Below, piece after piece: positions 36,805-47,064 of a DNA stretch of 64,000 bases. Position 1 is the first letter of the stretch. Every line of letters begins with the position of its first letter. This DNA comes from Caballeronia cordobensis (GTDB lineage Bacteria > Pseudomonadota > Gammaproteobacteria > Burkholderiales > Burkholderiaceae), in the NCBI RefSeq assembly GCF_001544575.2, contig NZ_FCNY02000001.1:558001-622000 (forward strand), in the 5' to 3' direction. Both the position numbers and the translations under genes were made by a program. Below the pieces are notes generated by a model. It was not told the DNA's origin and searched no databases. It was given only the letters and a program-made list of their open reading frames with translations.

Positions 36805-39186
36805 TCAGGCGTGCTGAGCGTTCTGCATCGCGGTCCAGACGCGGTGCGGCGTCGCGGGCATCTGCAAGTCCTTCACGCCGAGCGGCGCGAGCGCATCGAG
36901 AATCGCGTTGATGACGGCGGGCGGCGAGCCGATCGCACCCGCTTCGCCGCAGCCTTTCACGCCGAGCGGATTGTGCGTGCATGGCGTGCCCTTCGCGGTT
37001 TCCACCGTGAAGCTCGGCAGATCGATCGCGTGCGGCATCGCGTAATCCATGAACGAGCCGGAGAGCAGCTGGCCGGTGCTGTCGTCGTAGACGCAGCGCT
37101 CCAGCATCGCCTGGCCGATGCCCTGTCCCAGCCCGCCATGCACCTGTCCTTCGACGATCATCGGATTGATCACGTTGCCGAAATCGTCGACCGCCGTGAA
37201 CTTCTGGATGCGCGTCTCGCCCGTGTCCTGATCCACTTCGACTTCGCACACGTACGCGCCCGACGGATACGTGAAGTTGGCCGGGTCGTAGAACGCGTTT
37301 TCGTTAAGGCCCGGCTCCATCTGGTCGAGCGGGAAGTTGTGCGGCACATACGCGGCGAGCGAGACATCGACAAACGACTTCGTGCGGTCCGTGCCTTTCA
37401 CGCGAAACACGCCGTTCGTGAACTCGATGTCTTCCGCCGCGGCTTCCAGCAGATGCGCGGCGATTTTCTTGGCCTTGGCTTCGACCTTGTCGAGCGCCTT
37501 CATGATCGCCGAACCGCCGACCGAGATCGAGCGCGATCCATACGTGCCCATGCCGAACGGAATGCGCCCCGTATCGCCGTGAATGATTTCGACGTTATCG
37601 ATCGAGATGCCGAGCCGGTCCGCGACCACTTGCGCGAAGGTCGTCTCGTGGCCTTGCCCGTGGCTATGCGAGCCGGTGAACACCGTCACGGAGCCGGTCG
37701 GATGCACGCGCACCTCGCCCGCTTCGAAGAGGCCCGCGCGCGCGCCGAGCGCCCCCGCCACGTTCGACGGCGCGAGCCCGCACGCCTCGATGTAGCACGA
37801 GTAGCCGATGCCTCTGAGTTTTCCTTTCTGCTTCGATTCTTCCTTGCGTGCGGCGAAGCCTTTTATGTCGGCGAGTTCCAGCGCGCGATTCAGGATCGTG
37901 TCGTAGTCGCCGGTGTCGTACGTGAGCCCGACGGGCGTCGCATACGGAAACGAGCGGATGAAGTTGCGGCGGCGCAGTTCGACCGGATCGATGTTCATCT
38001 CGCGCGCCGCCGTTTCCACGAGACGCTCGACCACGTAAGTCGCTTCGGGACGTCCCGCGCCGCGATAGGCATCGACGGGCACGGTGTTCGTGAACACGGC
38101 TTTCACTTCGGCGTAGATTGCGGGCGTCGCGTACTGGCCGGCGAGCAGCGTCGCGTAGAGCACGGTCGGAATCGACGAGGCGAAGGTCGAGAGATACGCG
38201 CCCATGTTCGCCGTCGTATGCACGCGCATGCCGAGGAACTTGCCGTCCTTGTCGAGCGCGAGTTCGGCTTTCGTGACGTGATCGCGGCCATGGGCGTCGG
38301 AGAGAAATGCTTCCGAACGCTCGGCCGTCCACTTGATCGGCCGTCCGACTTTCTTCGATGCCCACGTGAGCGCCACGTCTTCCGCGTACAGAAAGATCTT
38401 CGAGCCGAAGCCGCCGCCCACGTCCGGCGCGATCACGCGCAGCTTCGATTCCGGCAGCGACAGCACGAACGCCGCCATCAGCAGGCGCTCGACGTGCGGA
38501 TTCTGGTTCGCCACGTAGACGGTGTAGCTGTCGTCGTGCTTCGAAAAGCTCGCGTTCACGGCGCGCGGCTCGATCGCGTTCGGCACCATGCGCTGATTGA
38601 CGATATCGAGCGTCGTGACGTGCGCGGCCTGCGCGAACGCGGCGTCGGCCGCGGCCTTGTCGCCGTGGCCCCAGTTGAAGCAGACATTGTTCGGCACGCT
38701 GTCGTGCACGAGCGGGCGGCCGGCGTCGGCTGCGGTGCCCGTATCGACGGTTGCGGGCAGCTCGTCGTAGTCGATTTCGATCAGCTCGACGGCGTCCTTC
38801 GCTTCCTTCACCGATTCCGCGACGACGAGCGCCACCTGATCGCCCACGTGCAGCACCTTCTCATGCGCGATGACGGGATGCGGCGGCTCGTGCATCGGCG
38901 TGCCGTCGATGCTGTGGATCAGCCAGCCGCACGGCAGGCCGCCGACGTTCTCGCCCGCGAGATCCTTGCCGGTGAAAATGCCGATCACGCCGGGCGACTT
39001 CATCGCCGCTTCGGTGTCGATACGTTTGATCTTCGCGTGCGCGTGCGGCGAGCGCAGGAAGACGCCGTAGCTTTGCTGCGGCAGGACGACATCGTCGGTG
39101 TACTGGCCCGCGCCCGTCAGGAAGCGATAGTCTTCCTTGCGCTTGACGCCGGCGCCAATCAGTTTCTGTTGCTCAGGGGCATTCAT
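36805..39186 (-). CDS. coxL: Molybdopterin-binding large subunit, form II CoxL-like
   Basis: A 793-residue large subunit of the xanthine dehydrogenase family. It has [20 protein letters not shown] at the start, [20 protein letters not shown], the active-site loop [35 protein letters not shown] and, near the end, [20 protein letters not shown] with the catalytic Glu. The loop AYRGAGR marks form II; form I CO dehydrogenase carries AYRCSFR with the Cu-binding Cys. The true substrate is therefore unknown. The ATG at 39186 has GGAG upstream. Confidence 0.93.
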   Translation of the reverse strand: MNAPEQQKLIGAGVKRKEDYRFLTGAGQYTDDVVLPQQSYGVFLRSPHAHAKIKRIDTEAAMKSPGVIGIFTGKDLAGENVGGLPCGWLIHSIDGTPMHEPPHPVIAHEKVLHVGDQVALVVAESVKEAKDAVELIEIDYDELPATVDTGTAADAGRPLVHDSVPNNVCFNWGHGDKAAADAAFAQAAHVTTLDIVNQRMVPNAIEPRAVNASFSKHDDSYTVYVANQNPHVERLLMAAFVLSLPESKLRVIAPDVGGGFGSKIFLYAEDVALTWASKKVGRPIKWTAERSEAFLSDAHGRDHVTKAELALDKDGKFLGMRVHTTANMGAYLSTFASSIPTVLYATLLAGQYATPAIYAEVKAVFTNTVPVDAYRGAGRPEATYVVERLVETAAREMNIDPVELRRRNFIRSFPYATPVGLTYDTGDYDTILNRALELADIKGFAARKEESKQKGKLRGIGYSCYIEACGLAPSNVAGALGARAGLFEAGEVRVHPTGSVTVFTGSHSHGQGHETTFAQVVADRLGISIDNVEIIHGDTGRIPFGMGTYGSRSISVGGSAIMKALDKVEAKAKKIAAHLLEAAAEDIEFTNGVFRVKGTDRTKSFVDVSLAAYVPHNFPLDQMEPGLNENAFYDPANFTYPSGAYVCEVEVDQDTGETRIQKFTAVDDFGNVINPMIVEGQVHGGLGQGIGQAMLERCVYDDSTGQLLSGSFMDYAMPHAIDLPSFTVETAKGTPCTHNPLGVKGCGEAGAIGSPPAVINAILDALAPLGVKDLQMPATPHRVWTAMQNAQHA

Positions 39187-39287
39187 CGCGGTCTCCATTG
39201 CGCCCAGCGTTGGCGCTTTAGCGCCTTACTCTGGGCCCACGCAGAGCGACAAGGCGCAATTCATCATAAGAAGTGATGCGCGTGGAT

Positions 39288-39764
<477 letters not shown>

Positions 39765-39956
39765 TTCACTGTCTCCTGATGAGGACGAACCAGCTTCACG
39801 CCGATGCACCTGCCTTTACTGCCGCGTGAGCGTTCAGCTGGGTTGGGTGTTATGTGTTTGTGGCAATGAGTAAAACACAAATCGGAAGGCCTCGCTATCC
39901 GTCGAACGCCCGTCCCAAATTTATCCGTCCGCGCCGCGCGGCGTGCCCCGCAAAGC

Positions 39957-39985
39957 AAAACGCCGCCTTTCGGGCGGCGCTTTCG
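39957..39985 (-). terminator. Terminator of the permease gene
   Basis: GCGCCGCCC and GGCGGCG(T) form a GC stem with a GAAA-type loop on the minus strand, followed by TTTTGCTTT, 26 bases after the permease stop. Confidence 0.7.
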
Positions 39986-40010
39986 CGTGGTTTGCGTGAG
40001 GGCGAGACGC

Positions 40011-41453
40011 TCAGTGCGTCACGGCTTCGCGCTTTTCGGCGGCGGCGCGGGGCGCTTCGAGCGGCGCGCGCCCGAGCACCGAATTGCGGCGCGAGTACAT
40101 GAAATAGATCGCGAGGCCGATCACGAGCCACACCGCGAATGCGATCCACGTCATTGCCTGGAGGTTCATCATCAGGAACAGGCACGACGCCACCGCGAGA
40201 ACCGGCACGACGGGCACGCCCGGGCAGCGGAACGCGCGCGGCAGGTCCGGATGCGTGCGGCGCAGGATCAGCACGGCGATGGACACCATCGAGAACGCGG
40301 CGAGCGTGCCGATGTTGATCAGCTCGGCGAGCACGTTGAGCGGCACGAGCGCGCCGATCAGCCCGAAGAAGATGCCGACGAGCCAGGTCGTGAAAAACGG
40401 CGTCGAGAAGCGCGGATGCACCTTCGAAAGCCGCGCGGGCAAGAGGCCGTCGCGCGACATCGCATAGATGATGCGCGTCTGGCCGTAGCTCATCACGAGA
40501 ATCACGGTCAGCATGCCGAGCACCGCGCCGAGATCGATGAAGCCCGCGACCCAGTTCTGCCCCGCCACTTGCAGCGCGAACGACACCGGATGCGGATTGT
40601 TCGCGAACTGCGCCGACGGCACGATGCCCGTGACGACCGCCGCCACCGCCACATACAGCACCGCGCACACCGCGAGCGACGAGATGATGCCGATGGGCAG
40701 ATCGCGCTTCGGATTCTTGACTTCCTCGGCGGCGGACGACACCGAATCGAAGCCGATGAAGGCGAAGAACATCACGGCCGCCGCGCCGAACACGCCCGAC
40801 CAGCCGTGGGGCATGAACGGATGCCAGTTGGCCGGCTTCACGTGGAATACGCCCACCGCGATCACGAGCACCACGATCGTCACCTTGATCGCGACCATGA
40901 TGTTGTTCAGGCGCGTGGACTCCTTCACGCCGACCGACAGCAGCCAGGTAATGGCCATCATCACGAGGAAGGCGGGCAGATTGAAGAACGTGGCCTGACC
41001 GGGCAGCGCGCCGGGCGCGGCCGTGAGCGCGGTCGGCAACGACACGCCGAAGCCCGCCAGGAGCGATTGCAGATAGCCCGACCAGCCGACCGACACGGCG
41101 GAGGTCGCGAGCCCGTATTCGAGCATCAGGTCCCAGCCGATGATCCACGCGGCAAGCTCGCCGAGCGTGGCGTACGAATACGTATAGATGGAGCCTGCGA
41201 CGGGAATCGTCGATGAAAACTCGGCGTAGGCGAGCGCCGCGAAGCAGCACGCGATCGCCGCGACGATGAACGACACCATGAGCGCCGGGCCGGCCTGTAC
41301 GGCGCCGGTGCCGGTCAGCACGAAAATGCCGGTGCCGATGATGGCGCCGATTCCGAGGAACGTCAGATCCAGGGCGCCGAGCGTCTTTTTGAGCGACGTG
41401 CTGTGCGCGCCGGCCAGCATGTGCTCGATGTTTTTCTTGCGGAACAACGACAT
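40011..41453 (-). CDS. APC-family amino acid permease
   Basis: A 480-residue permease with about 12-13 helices. TLGALDLTFLGIGAIIGTGI followed by FVLTGTGAVQAGPAL is the first TM pair of the cationic amino acid transporter group (YfnA-like), and FFAFIGFDSVSSAAEEVKNP the TM6 signature. It imports amino acids by proton symport. The ATG at 41453 has GGAGAC eight bases upstream and gives the usual N-terminus (MSLFRKKNIEHML); the frame extends to 41555 without a ribosome site. Confidence 0.92.
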   Translation of the reverse strand: MSLFRKKNIEHMLAGAHSTSLKKTLGALDLTFLGIGAIIGTGIFVLTGTGAVQAGPALMVSFIVAAIACCFAALAYAEFSSTIPVAGSIYTYSYATLGELAAWIIGWDLMLEYGLATSAVSVGWSGYLQSLLAGFGVSLPTALTAAPGALPGQATFFNLPAFLVMMAITWLLSVGVKESTRLNNIMVAIKVTIVVLVIAVGVFHVKPANWHPFMPHGWSGVFGAAAVMFFAFIGFDSVSSAAEEVKNPKRDLPIGIISSLAVCAVLYVAVAAVVTGIVPSAQFANNPHPVSFALQVAGQNWVAGFIDLGAVLGMLTVILVMSYGQTRIIYAMSRDGLLPARLSKVHPRFSTPFFTTWLVGIFFGLIGALVPLNVLAELINIGTLAAFSMVSIAVLILRRTHPDLPRAFRCPGVPVVPVLAVASCLFLMMNLQAMTWIAFAVWLVIGLAIYFMYSRRNSVLGRAPLEAPRAAAEKREAVTH

Positions 41454-41587
41454 TGCGATGAGTCTCCTTCTGGCGCGCGCGGGCGCCCCTGCTACGGGAA
41501 AACCCGACATTTTATCGGAGACTCGGATGTTGCCCATGATCCGGGCATGCAACACAGAATGGCGATGCTTTGTGACAAAGCACTCTT

Positions 41588-41611
41588 TTTTATCTTGTGC
41601 AAGATAAAAAT
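41588..41611. terminator. AT-rich bidirectional hairpin
   Basis: TTTTTATCTTG and CAAGATAAAAA pair perfectly (11 bp) around TG, just beyond the response regulator stop. The T tract on either side allows action on both strands. Confidence 0.7.
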
Positions 41612-41612
41612 A

Positions 41613-42266
41613 TCAACCGGCGATAGCGGGATTCATATCAACCAGACGGTTGCTCATCACGTAGAACGTAAGCTCTGCGTTGTTCGCGAGCTTCATCTTG
41701 TCCAGCAACCGCGCGCGATAAACACTTACCGTTTTAACTGAAAGAGATAAAGCTAGCGCGATGTCGGTCAGCCGTTTTCCGGATGCGAGCATGCAGAGCG
41801 TCTGATATTCGCGGTCCGAGAGCTTCTCGTGCGGCAGGCGGTCGCTGTCGAGCGACACGTAGGTCGCGAGCGCTTCCGCCATTTCCGGGCTCACGTATTT
41901 GCGGCCCGCCGCGACCTGCTGGATCGCGCCGATCATGAGCGCCGGGTCCGCCGTCTTCGACAAATAGCCCGACGCGCCCGCCTTCAGTGCGCGCACGGCG
42001 TACTGATCTTCGCGATACATCGAAAACATCAGGACGGGCAGCCGCGGCGCTTCGCGCTTGATGCGCTTCAGCAAATCGATGCCGTTGACGTCAGGCAGCG
42101 AAATATCGAGCATCGCGACGTCGTGCGGATGGCGCGTGGCCAGCGCGATGGCCTGCACGCCGTTTTCGGCCTCCGACACTTCCGACGCGACGCCGCGTTC
42201 CCGCAACAATTGCGCGACACCGCGGCGCACGATGGCGTGATCGTCGGCGAGCAGGATCTTGAGCAT
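41613..42266 (-). CDS. LuxR-type response regulator
   Basis: A 217-residue NarL/FixJ-type regulator. Receiver domain 1-118 with ILLADDHAIVRRGVAQLL, phospho-acceptor Asp in VAMLDISLPDVNGIDLL and KAGASGYLSKTAD; LuxR HTH about 145-205 with LSDREYQTLCMLASGKRLTD and SLSVKTVSVYRARLL. It starts 12 bases after the histidine kinase gene, forming a two-component operon. Targets not evident. Confidence 0.93.
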   Translation of the reverse strand: MLKILLADDHAIVRRGVAQLLRERGVASEVSEAENGVQAIALATRHPHDVAMLDISLPDVNGIDLLKRIKREAPRLPVLMFSMYREDQYAVRALKAGASGYLSKTADPALMIGAIQQVAAGRKYVSPEMAEALATYVSLDSDRLPHEKLSDREYQTLCMLASGKRLTDIALALSLSVKTVSVYRARLLDKMKLANNAELTFYVMSNRLVDMNPAIAG

Positions 42267-42277
42267 CGCGGGCGGCC

Positions 42278-43153
42278 TCAGGCGTTGACGACGCTGAGCG
42301 CGAAGAGGCCAGGACGCGCCGCCGCCCACGGCAGACGCGCGCGCACGCTGGTCCCGGCGGGCTTCGCCCCGGCGACGCGCAAGTTGCCGCCGAGCGCCTC
42401 GCAGCGCGCGCGCATGCCGGCAAGCCCGAAGCGCCCGCTCTTTCGGCGCGCCGCCGCGCTGATGCCGACGCCGTCGTCCTCGACGATGAGCGTCACCGCC
42501 TGTGCGTCCACGGATACCGCCACGCTTGCGCGCGCCGCCTGCGCATGGCGTGCGACGTTGCCGAGCGCTTCCTGCATCACGCGAAAGAGCGCGAGCGACA
42601 TGTCGTGCGACAGGCGGCCGAGGCGCGCATCGTCCGGGCAGGCGAAATCGACGGCAATCGCCGTGCGCGCGCCGAAGCTTCCGATCCAGTCGGCGAGCGT
42701 CGCGGCGAAGCTCGTATCGAAGGCCGGCGTCTGCAGCCCTTCGACGATGCGATGACTCGTCTCGCAGACCTCCGCGAGCGCCGCGCGCGCCTGATGCAGC
42801 GCGTCGCCGAGCGCAGGCGGCGCGTCGGCCGGCAGCCAGTGTTCGGCACGCGCGAGCGCGAGATTCGCGACGGTGAGCGCGGTGCCGGTGTTGTCGTGGA
42901 GATCCTGCGCGAGCGACTGGCGGGCGCGCTCTTCCGTCGCGGCGAGCAGCGCGGCGAGTTCCTGCACGCGGGCGGTCAGGCGCTGAATCTGTCGATCGCC
43001 CTTGAGCTTGGCGTCGATCAGCGCGGAATAAGGCGAAACGAACGGCGCGCCGGAACAGTCCGGCGCCGGTGACGGAACGCCGCGCAACGAGGCGCGGCGA
43101 TTCAGGCTCTGATGCGCGCTCTCATCGAGCGTGATAGTGGCCGACGGATTCAT
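42278..43153 (-). CDS. Soluble sensor histidine kinase (HisKA_3 type)
   Basis: A 291-residue NarX-type kinase core with no transmembrane or PAS domain. A coiled coil (RQIQRLTARVQELAALLAAT) leads to the H-box SLAQDLHDNTGTALT (phospho-His near 86) and the ATPase domain with EDDGVGISAAARRK and GRFGLAGMRARCEALGG. How it senses a signal is not clear; it may need a partner. It directly precedes the response regulator gene. Confidence 0.92.
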   Translation of the reverse strand: MNPSATITLDESAHQSLNRRASLRGVPSPAPDCSGAPFVSPYSALIDAKLKGDRQIQRLTARVQELAALLAATEERARQSLAQDLHDNTGTALTVANLALARAEHWLPADAPPALGDALHQARAALAEVCETSHRIVEGLQTPAFDTSFAATLADWIGSFGARTAIAVDFACPDDARLGRLSHDMSLALFRVMQEALGNVARHAQAARASVAVSVDAQAVTLIVEDDGVGISAAARRKSGRFGLAGMRARCEALGGNLRVAGAKPAGTSVRARLPWAAARPGLFALSVVNA

Positions 43154-43443
43154 TCACACTCCTCGCTTTGAGCGCACCCTCAGCTACGTCCTCGGGCGTT
43201 CTCACGAGCGGCGTAACCAAATTTACACTCTGTAACATCGAAGACGGATTACGCACGCAAGCGCGCCGTCTCAGCGTGGATGAATCATATCTCAAAAATA
43301 TTATAAATCTATGTCTAGCAAGGGCGCGGCGCTCGAACTTCATGTTCTTTGCCAAGTTCGACGCACATAATGCGTAGGAAAAACACCTACTGACGAGACG
43401 AGATTTGTAACAGTGCCGCTCGCGCCGCCGCCTTTTTGAGGCG
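43154..43443. other. Intergenic promoter region
   Basis: An AT-richer stretch upstream of the kinase gene, presumably with its promoter. A frame over 43122-43499 overlaps the kinase start and shows no family resemblance. Confidence 0.4.
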
Positions 43444-43473
43444 AAAAAAAACCGGAGCGCGAAGCTCCGGTTC
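43444..43473 (-). terminator. Terminator of fpr
   Basis: ACCGGAGC and GCTCCGGT pair around GCGAA; on the minus strand an eight-T tract follows. It lies about 27 bases past the fpr stop. Confidence 0.9.
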
Positions 43474-43499
43474 GTGCAAACGCAGCGCTGAACGATCAA

Positions 43500-44270
43500 T
43501 CAGCCGACGAATGCCTTTTCCACGACATAGTGGCCAGGATGGTTGTTGCTGCCTTCCTTGAAACCCATCGTGTCGAGCAGTTCGCGGGTGTCTCGCAGCA
43601 TGTGCGGGCTGCCGCAAAGCATCACGCGGTCGTTTTCGACCGAGAACGGCTCCACGGCGAGGTCCGCGAACAGCTTCTTGGTCTCGATCAGATCGGTGAT
43701 GCGGCCGCGGTTCGCGAATTCCTCGCGCGTCACGGTCGGGTAGTACACGAGCTTCTCGGACACGATCTCGCCAAGGTGCTCATGCGCCGGCAAGTGCTCG
43801 GTGATGAAGTCCTTGTAAGCGAGTTCATCGACGAAACGGCACGTATGCGTCAGCACGATCTTCTCGTAGCGGTCGTAGACGTCCGGGTCCTTGATGATCG
43901 ACATGAAGGGCGCGAGTCCCGTGCCGGTCGAGAGCAGCCACAGCGTCTTGCCGGGCAGCAGATTGTCGGCGACCAGCGTGCCCGTGGGCTTCTTGCCGAT
44001 CAGCACGGAATCGCCCACCTTCAGGTGTTGCAGACGCGAGGTCAGCGGGCCGTCGGGAACCTTGATGCTCAGGAATTCGAGATGCTCTTCGTAGTTCGCG
44101 CTCGCGAGGCTGTATGCGCGCAGAAGCGGCTTGCCCTCGACTTCGAGCCCCACCATCGTGAACTGGCCGTTCTCAAAGCGGAACGAGGCGTCGCGGGTGC
44201 AGGTGAAACTGAAAAGCGTGTCGGTCCAGTGATGGACGCTCAGAACGGTTTGAGAATTAAGGTTGCTCAT
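43500..44270 (-). CDS. fpr: Ferredoxin-NADP+ reductase
   Basis: A 256-residue FNR of the bacterial (Azotobacter/Pseudomonas) type. FAD contacts are in LLRAYSLASANYEEHLEFLS and DGPLTSRLQHLKVGDSVLIG; the NADP site is LWLLSTGTGLAPFMSIIKDP and VMLCGSPHMLRDTRELLD. C-terminal GHYVVEKAFVG fits the family. It equilibrates NADPH with ferredoxin or flavodoxin, often in oxidative stress defence. Single gene. Confidence 0.95.
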   Translation of the reverse strand: MSNLNSQTVLSVHHWTDTLFSFTCTRDASFRFENGQFTMVGLEVEGKPLLRAYSLASANYEEHLEFLSIKVPDGPLTSRLQHLKVGDSVLIGKKPTGTLVADNLLPGKTLWLLSTGTGLAPFMSIIKDPDVYDRYEKIVLTHTCRFVDELAYKDFITEHLPAHEHLGEIVSEKLVYYPTVTREEFANRGRITDLIETKKLFADLAVEPFSVENDRVMLCGSPHMLRDTRELLDTMGFKEGSNNHPGHYVVEKAFVG

Positions 44271-44687
44271 GGCTTCTTGAACTGTGCTTTAACTGTGCAA
44301 AAGCGGTGACACTCCGACGCCCGGCGCCGAAAAGTGCGCTTCCGGGAGCGCCGCACTACGCGAAGAGGACGATCGATCGATGATGACCGCGAGTTCGTTC
44401 GGAAACAGCGCGAAGACCGCGCATCACGCGCGCCCTGCGTTCGCCTCGCAGAAAACGAGACGGCCCGGCTGGTGCAATCGGCTATTTTAACCCGATAGTC
44501 GTTTCGAGGTCCGAACGTCGATAGGGCGGCAAAGGCGCGCACGCCGGCCTCGTGGGCGAACGTGCGTGCTGAGAAAATGCGTTCCGGCGGGCTGCAAGGG
44601 TCGGCAACCGGATCGGCGCGAAGCGTCTCGCTGCCGAAAAGCCGCCGAATTCGCATGATAGCAACGGATGCTTCGCCTATCCGGAAA
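44271..44687. other. Intergenic stretch, no gene seen
   Basis: About 420 bases upstream of fpr. Frames here are shadows with Arg-rich composition. No RNA family recognised. Confidence 0.4.
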
Positions 44688-44718
44688 GTCCCTTGCCGCT
44701 GAAAGGACGGCAAGGGAC
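44688..44718 (-). terminator. Hairpin after the aldo-keto reductase gene
   Basis: GTCCCTTGCCG and CGGCAAGGGAC pair as a perfect 11-bp stem with a 9-base loop, then TTTCC on the minus strand, nine bases past the stop. Confidence 0.65.
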
Positions 44719-44726
44719 GGCGCGCG

Positions 44727-45770
44727 TCAGATGCGCTGATCCGTGGACGGCTTCTCCCACAGGTTGATGCCGCCTTCCTGCGCGTGCTGATCGATTTCCG
44801 CGAGTTCTTCCTGCGTGAAATCGAGATTCTTCAGTGCGGCGACGTTCTCCGCGACCTGCTCCGCCCGGCTCGCGCCGATCAGCACCGAGGTCACGCGGCC
44901 GCCGCGCAACGCCCACGCGAGCGCCATCTGCGCGAGACTTTGGCCGCGTTTCTGCGCCAGTTCGTTGAGCTTGCGCACATGCGCAAGGTTCGCGTCGCTC
45001 AGATGTTCCGCCTTCAGCGAGCCGCCGCCGGGCTTGTTCACGCGCGCGTCCTGCGGCACGCCGTTCAGGTACTTGTTCGTCAGAAGGCCTTGCGCGAGCG
45101 GCGTGAACGCGATGCTGCCCGCGCCGATCTCGTCGAGCGTGTCGAGCAGTTCGCTCTCGATCCAGCGGTTCAGCATGTTGTACGACGGCTGATGGATCAG
45201 CAGCGGCACTTTGTGTTCGGCGAGCAGCTTGGCCATTTCGCGCGTCTTGGCCGCCGAATACGACGAAATGCCCACGTACAGCGCCTTGCCCGAATGCACG
45301 GCGGTCGCGAGCGCGCCGGCGGTTTCTTCGAGCGGCGTATCGGCGTCGAAGCGATGCGAATAGAAGATGTCGACGTAATCGAGCCCCATGCGTTTCAGGC
45401 TCTGATCGAGGCTCGCAAGCACGTATTTGCGCGAGCCGCCGCCCTGACCGTACGGGCCGGGCCACATGTCCCAGCCGGCCTTCGACGAAATCAACAATTC
45501 ATCGCGATACGGACGGAAATCGTCCTTGAAGATGCGGCCGAAGTTGGTCTCGGCGCTGCCATAGGGCGGCCCGTAGTTGTTGGCCAAGTCGAAATGCGTG
45601 ACGCCGAGGTCGAACGCGGTGCGCAAGATGTCGCGTTGCGTGGAGATCGGCGTGCTATCGCCGAAGTTGTGCCACAAACCGAGCGACAACGCGGGCAGCT
45701 TCAACCCGCTTTTGCCGCACGTGCGGTATTGCATCTGCGAGTAACGCTCGGACGCTGCTTCGTAAGCCAT
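44727..45770 (-). CDS. Aldo-keto reductase (L-glyceraldehyde 3-phosphate reductase-like)
   Basis: A 347-residue (beta/alpha)8 NADPH-dependent reductase. Catalytic residues are in THFDLANNYGPPYGSAETNF (Asp, Tyr), ELLISSKAGWDMWPGPYG (Lys) and DIFYSHRFDADTPLEE (His). The segment WPGPYGQGGGSRKYVLASLD is typical of the YghZ/Gpr group that reduces L-glyceraldehyde 3-phosphate and methylglyoxal. The ATG at 45770 has AGAGGA eight bases upstream; the long frame above is a shadow of the mscS gene. Confidence 0.92.
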   Translation of the reverse strand: MAYEAASERYSQMQYRTCGKSGLKLPALSLGLWHNFGDSTPISTQRDILRTAFDLGVTHFDLANNYGPPYGSAETNFGRIFKDDFRPYRDELLISSKAGWDMWPGPYGQGGGSRKYVLASLDQSLKRMGLDYVDIFYSHRFDADTPLEETAGALATAVHSGKALYVGISSYSAAKTREMAKLLAEHKVPLLIHQPSYNMLNRWIESELLDTLDEIGAGSIAFTPLAQGLLTNKYLNGVPQDARVNKPGGGSLKAEHLSDANLAHVRKLNELAQKRGQSLAQMALAWALRGGRVTSVLIGASRAEQVAENVAALKNLDFTQEELAEIDQHAQEGGINLWEKPSTDQRI

Positions 45771-46001
45771 GACGGATTTCCTCTGCGGATTTGCGGACTT
45801 GATGGGACTCAATGGGACTGGATGAGACTCGCGGCAGGCGTGAGGCGGCCTGCCAAGGGCGTCAATGGTAAGCCAATCGGGGCTGAGCGCGCACGGCGCG
45901 CTCCGCCGTCCCGTTATTCGGCACTGGCCGATCGGCCAGCACGGGGAACGATCGCGCCCGAACTCGGACCAATGCAAATTCCGCATGAAGGAGCTTGACC
46001 G

Positions 46002-46799
46002 ATGGACCCGATCGACAGACTGCGCCCCGCCTACGATTCCTTTACCGCGATTGCCGTGACCTACGGCATCGACATCCTGCTGGCGATTCTGATTCTCGCG
46101 ATCGGCTGGTGGATCTCGAACGCCGTCGCGAACGCGCTGCGCCGCACGCTCGGGCGCACCAACGTGGACGCGACGCTCACGCCGGTGCTCGCCAGTCTCG
46201 CGCTGTGGGCGATTCGCGTCGTCGCGATCGTCGCGGCGCTCGGCAAATTCGGCATCGCCGCGGCCAGCATTCTGACCGTGCTCGGCGCGGCGGGCCTCGC
46301 TATCGGTCTCGCGCTGCAAGGCACGCTGCAGAACATCGCCGCCGGTTTGATGCTGTTGCTGCTGCGGCCGTTTCGCGTCGGCGATTACATCGAAGGCGTG
46401 GGCACGACGGCGGGCACGGTCAACGAGATCGGCCTTTTCACGACGCGTCTCACGAAGGCCGACGGCATCATCATGTACGTGCCGAACAGCCTCATCTGGG
46501 CGAACGCGATCACCAATTACAGCGCGAACGACCGCCGGCGCGTCGTCATCAATTTTCAGGCGCAGCATGGTTTGGGCGTCGAACAGGTGCTCGGCGAATT
46601 GCGCAGGCTGATGAGCGAAGATCCGCGCATCACGCAGGACGGACCGTCCGCGCCGTGGGTCGCCGTGACCGATTACACCGACACCGGCGTCAAGTACAAC
46701 CTCGGCGCATGGACGAGCCGGAGCGATCATCAGCACGTAATGGCCGATCTGTTGCGCAAGATCCAGCCCTACACGCGCGAGCAGGCGCGCGCCGCGTGA
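46002..46799 (+). CDS. mscS: MscS-type mechanosensitive channel
   Basis: A 265-residue small-conductance mechanosensitive channel. Three hydrophobic helices (ILLAILILAIGWWISNAVAN; LASLALWAIRVVAIVAALGK; the pore helix LGAAGLAIGLALQGTLQNIA) are followed by the beta domain RPFRVGDYIEGVGTTAGTVN and VPNSLIWANAITNYSANDRR. It opens under membrane tension to release solutes on osmotic downshock. Length matches E. coli MscS (286). Confidence 0.93.
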   Translation: MDPIDRLRPAYDSFTAIAVTYGIDILLAILILAIGWWISNAVANALRRTLGRTNVDATLTPVLASLALWAIRVVAIVAALGKFGIAAASILTVLGAAGLAIGLALQGTLQNIAAGLMLLLLRPFRVGDYIEGVGTTAGTVNEIGLFTTRLTKADGIIMYVPNSLIWANAITNYSANDRRRVVINFQAQHGLGVEQVLGELRRLMSEDPRITQDGPSAPWVAVTDYTDTGVKYNLGAWTSRSDHQHVMADLLRKIQPYTREQARAA

Positions 46800-46857
46800 C
46801 TGGACGCGCGGGCGCAGACCGAATAATCTGACGCCCCATTTCCGACGAGACCACGAT

Positions 46858-47061
46858 ATGACCCGAGCGATTTCCGTTGCGCTGCTTGTCGGCGGCATCG
46901 TGCTGCTGTACTTCGGCGGCACGTCGTTTCATTCGCTCTCCAACGACGTCGCGCGCTTTTTCACCGGCTCGCCCACGAACAAGACCATCTGGCTGATCGC
47001 GGGCGGCATCGTCGCGTCGCTCGCGGGACTGATCGGTCTCGCGATTCCCTCGAAGCGCTGA
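46858..47061 (+). CDS. DUF3185 small membrane protein
   Basis: A 67-residue protein with two helices (AISVALLVGGIVLLYFGG and IWLIAGGIVASLAGLIGLAI) and between them HSLSNDVARFFTGSPTNK, the pattern of DUF3185. It follows mscS by about 60 bases in the same direction. Function unknown. Confidence 0.85.
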   Translation: MTRAISVALLVGGIVLLYFGGTSFHSLSNDVARFFTGSPTNKTIWLIAGGIVASLAGLIGLAIPSKR

Positions 47062-47064
47062 AGC

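Noticed and set aside
43122-43499. 125-codon minus-strand ORF before the histidine kinase
   Set aside because: Overlaps the kinase start and its ribosome site and shows no conserved pattern.
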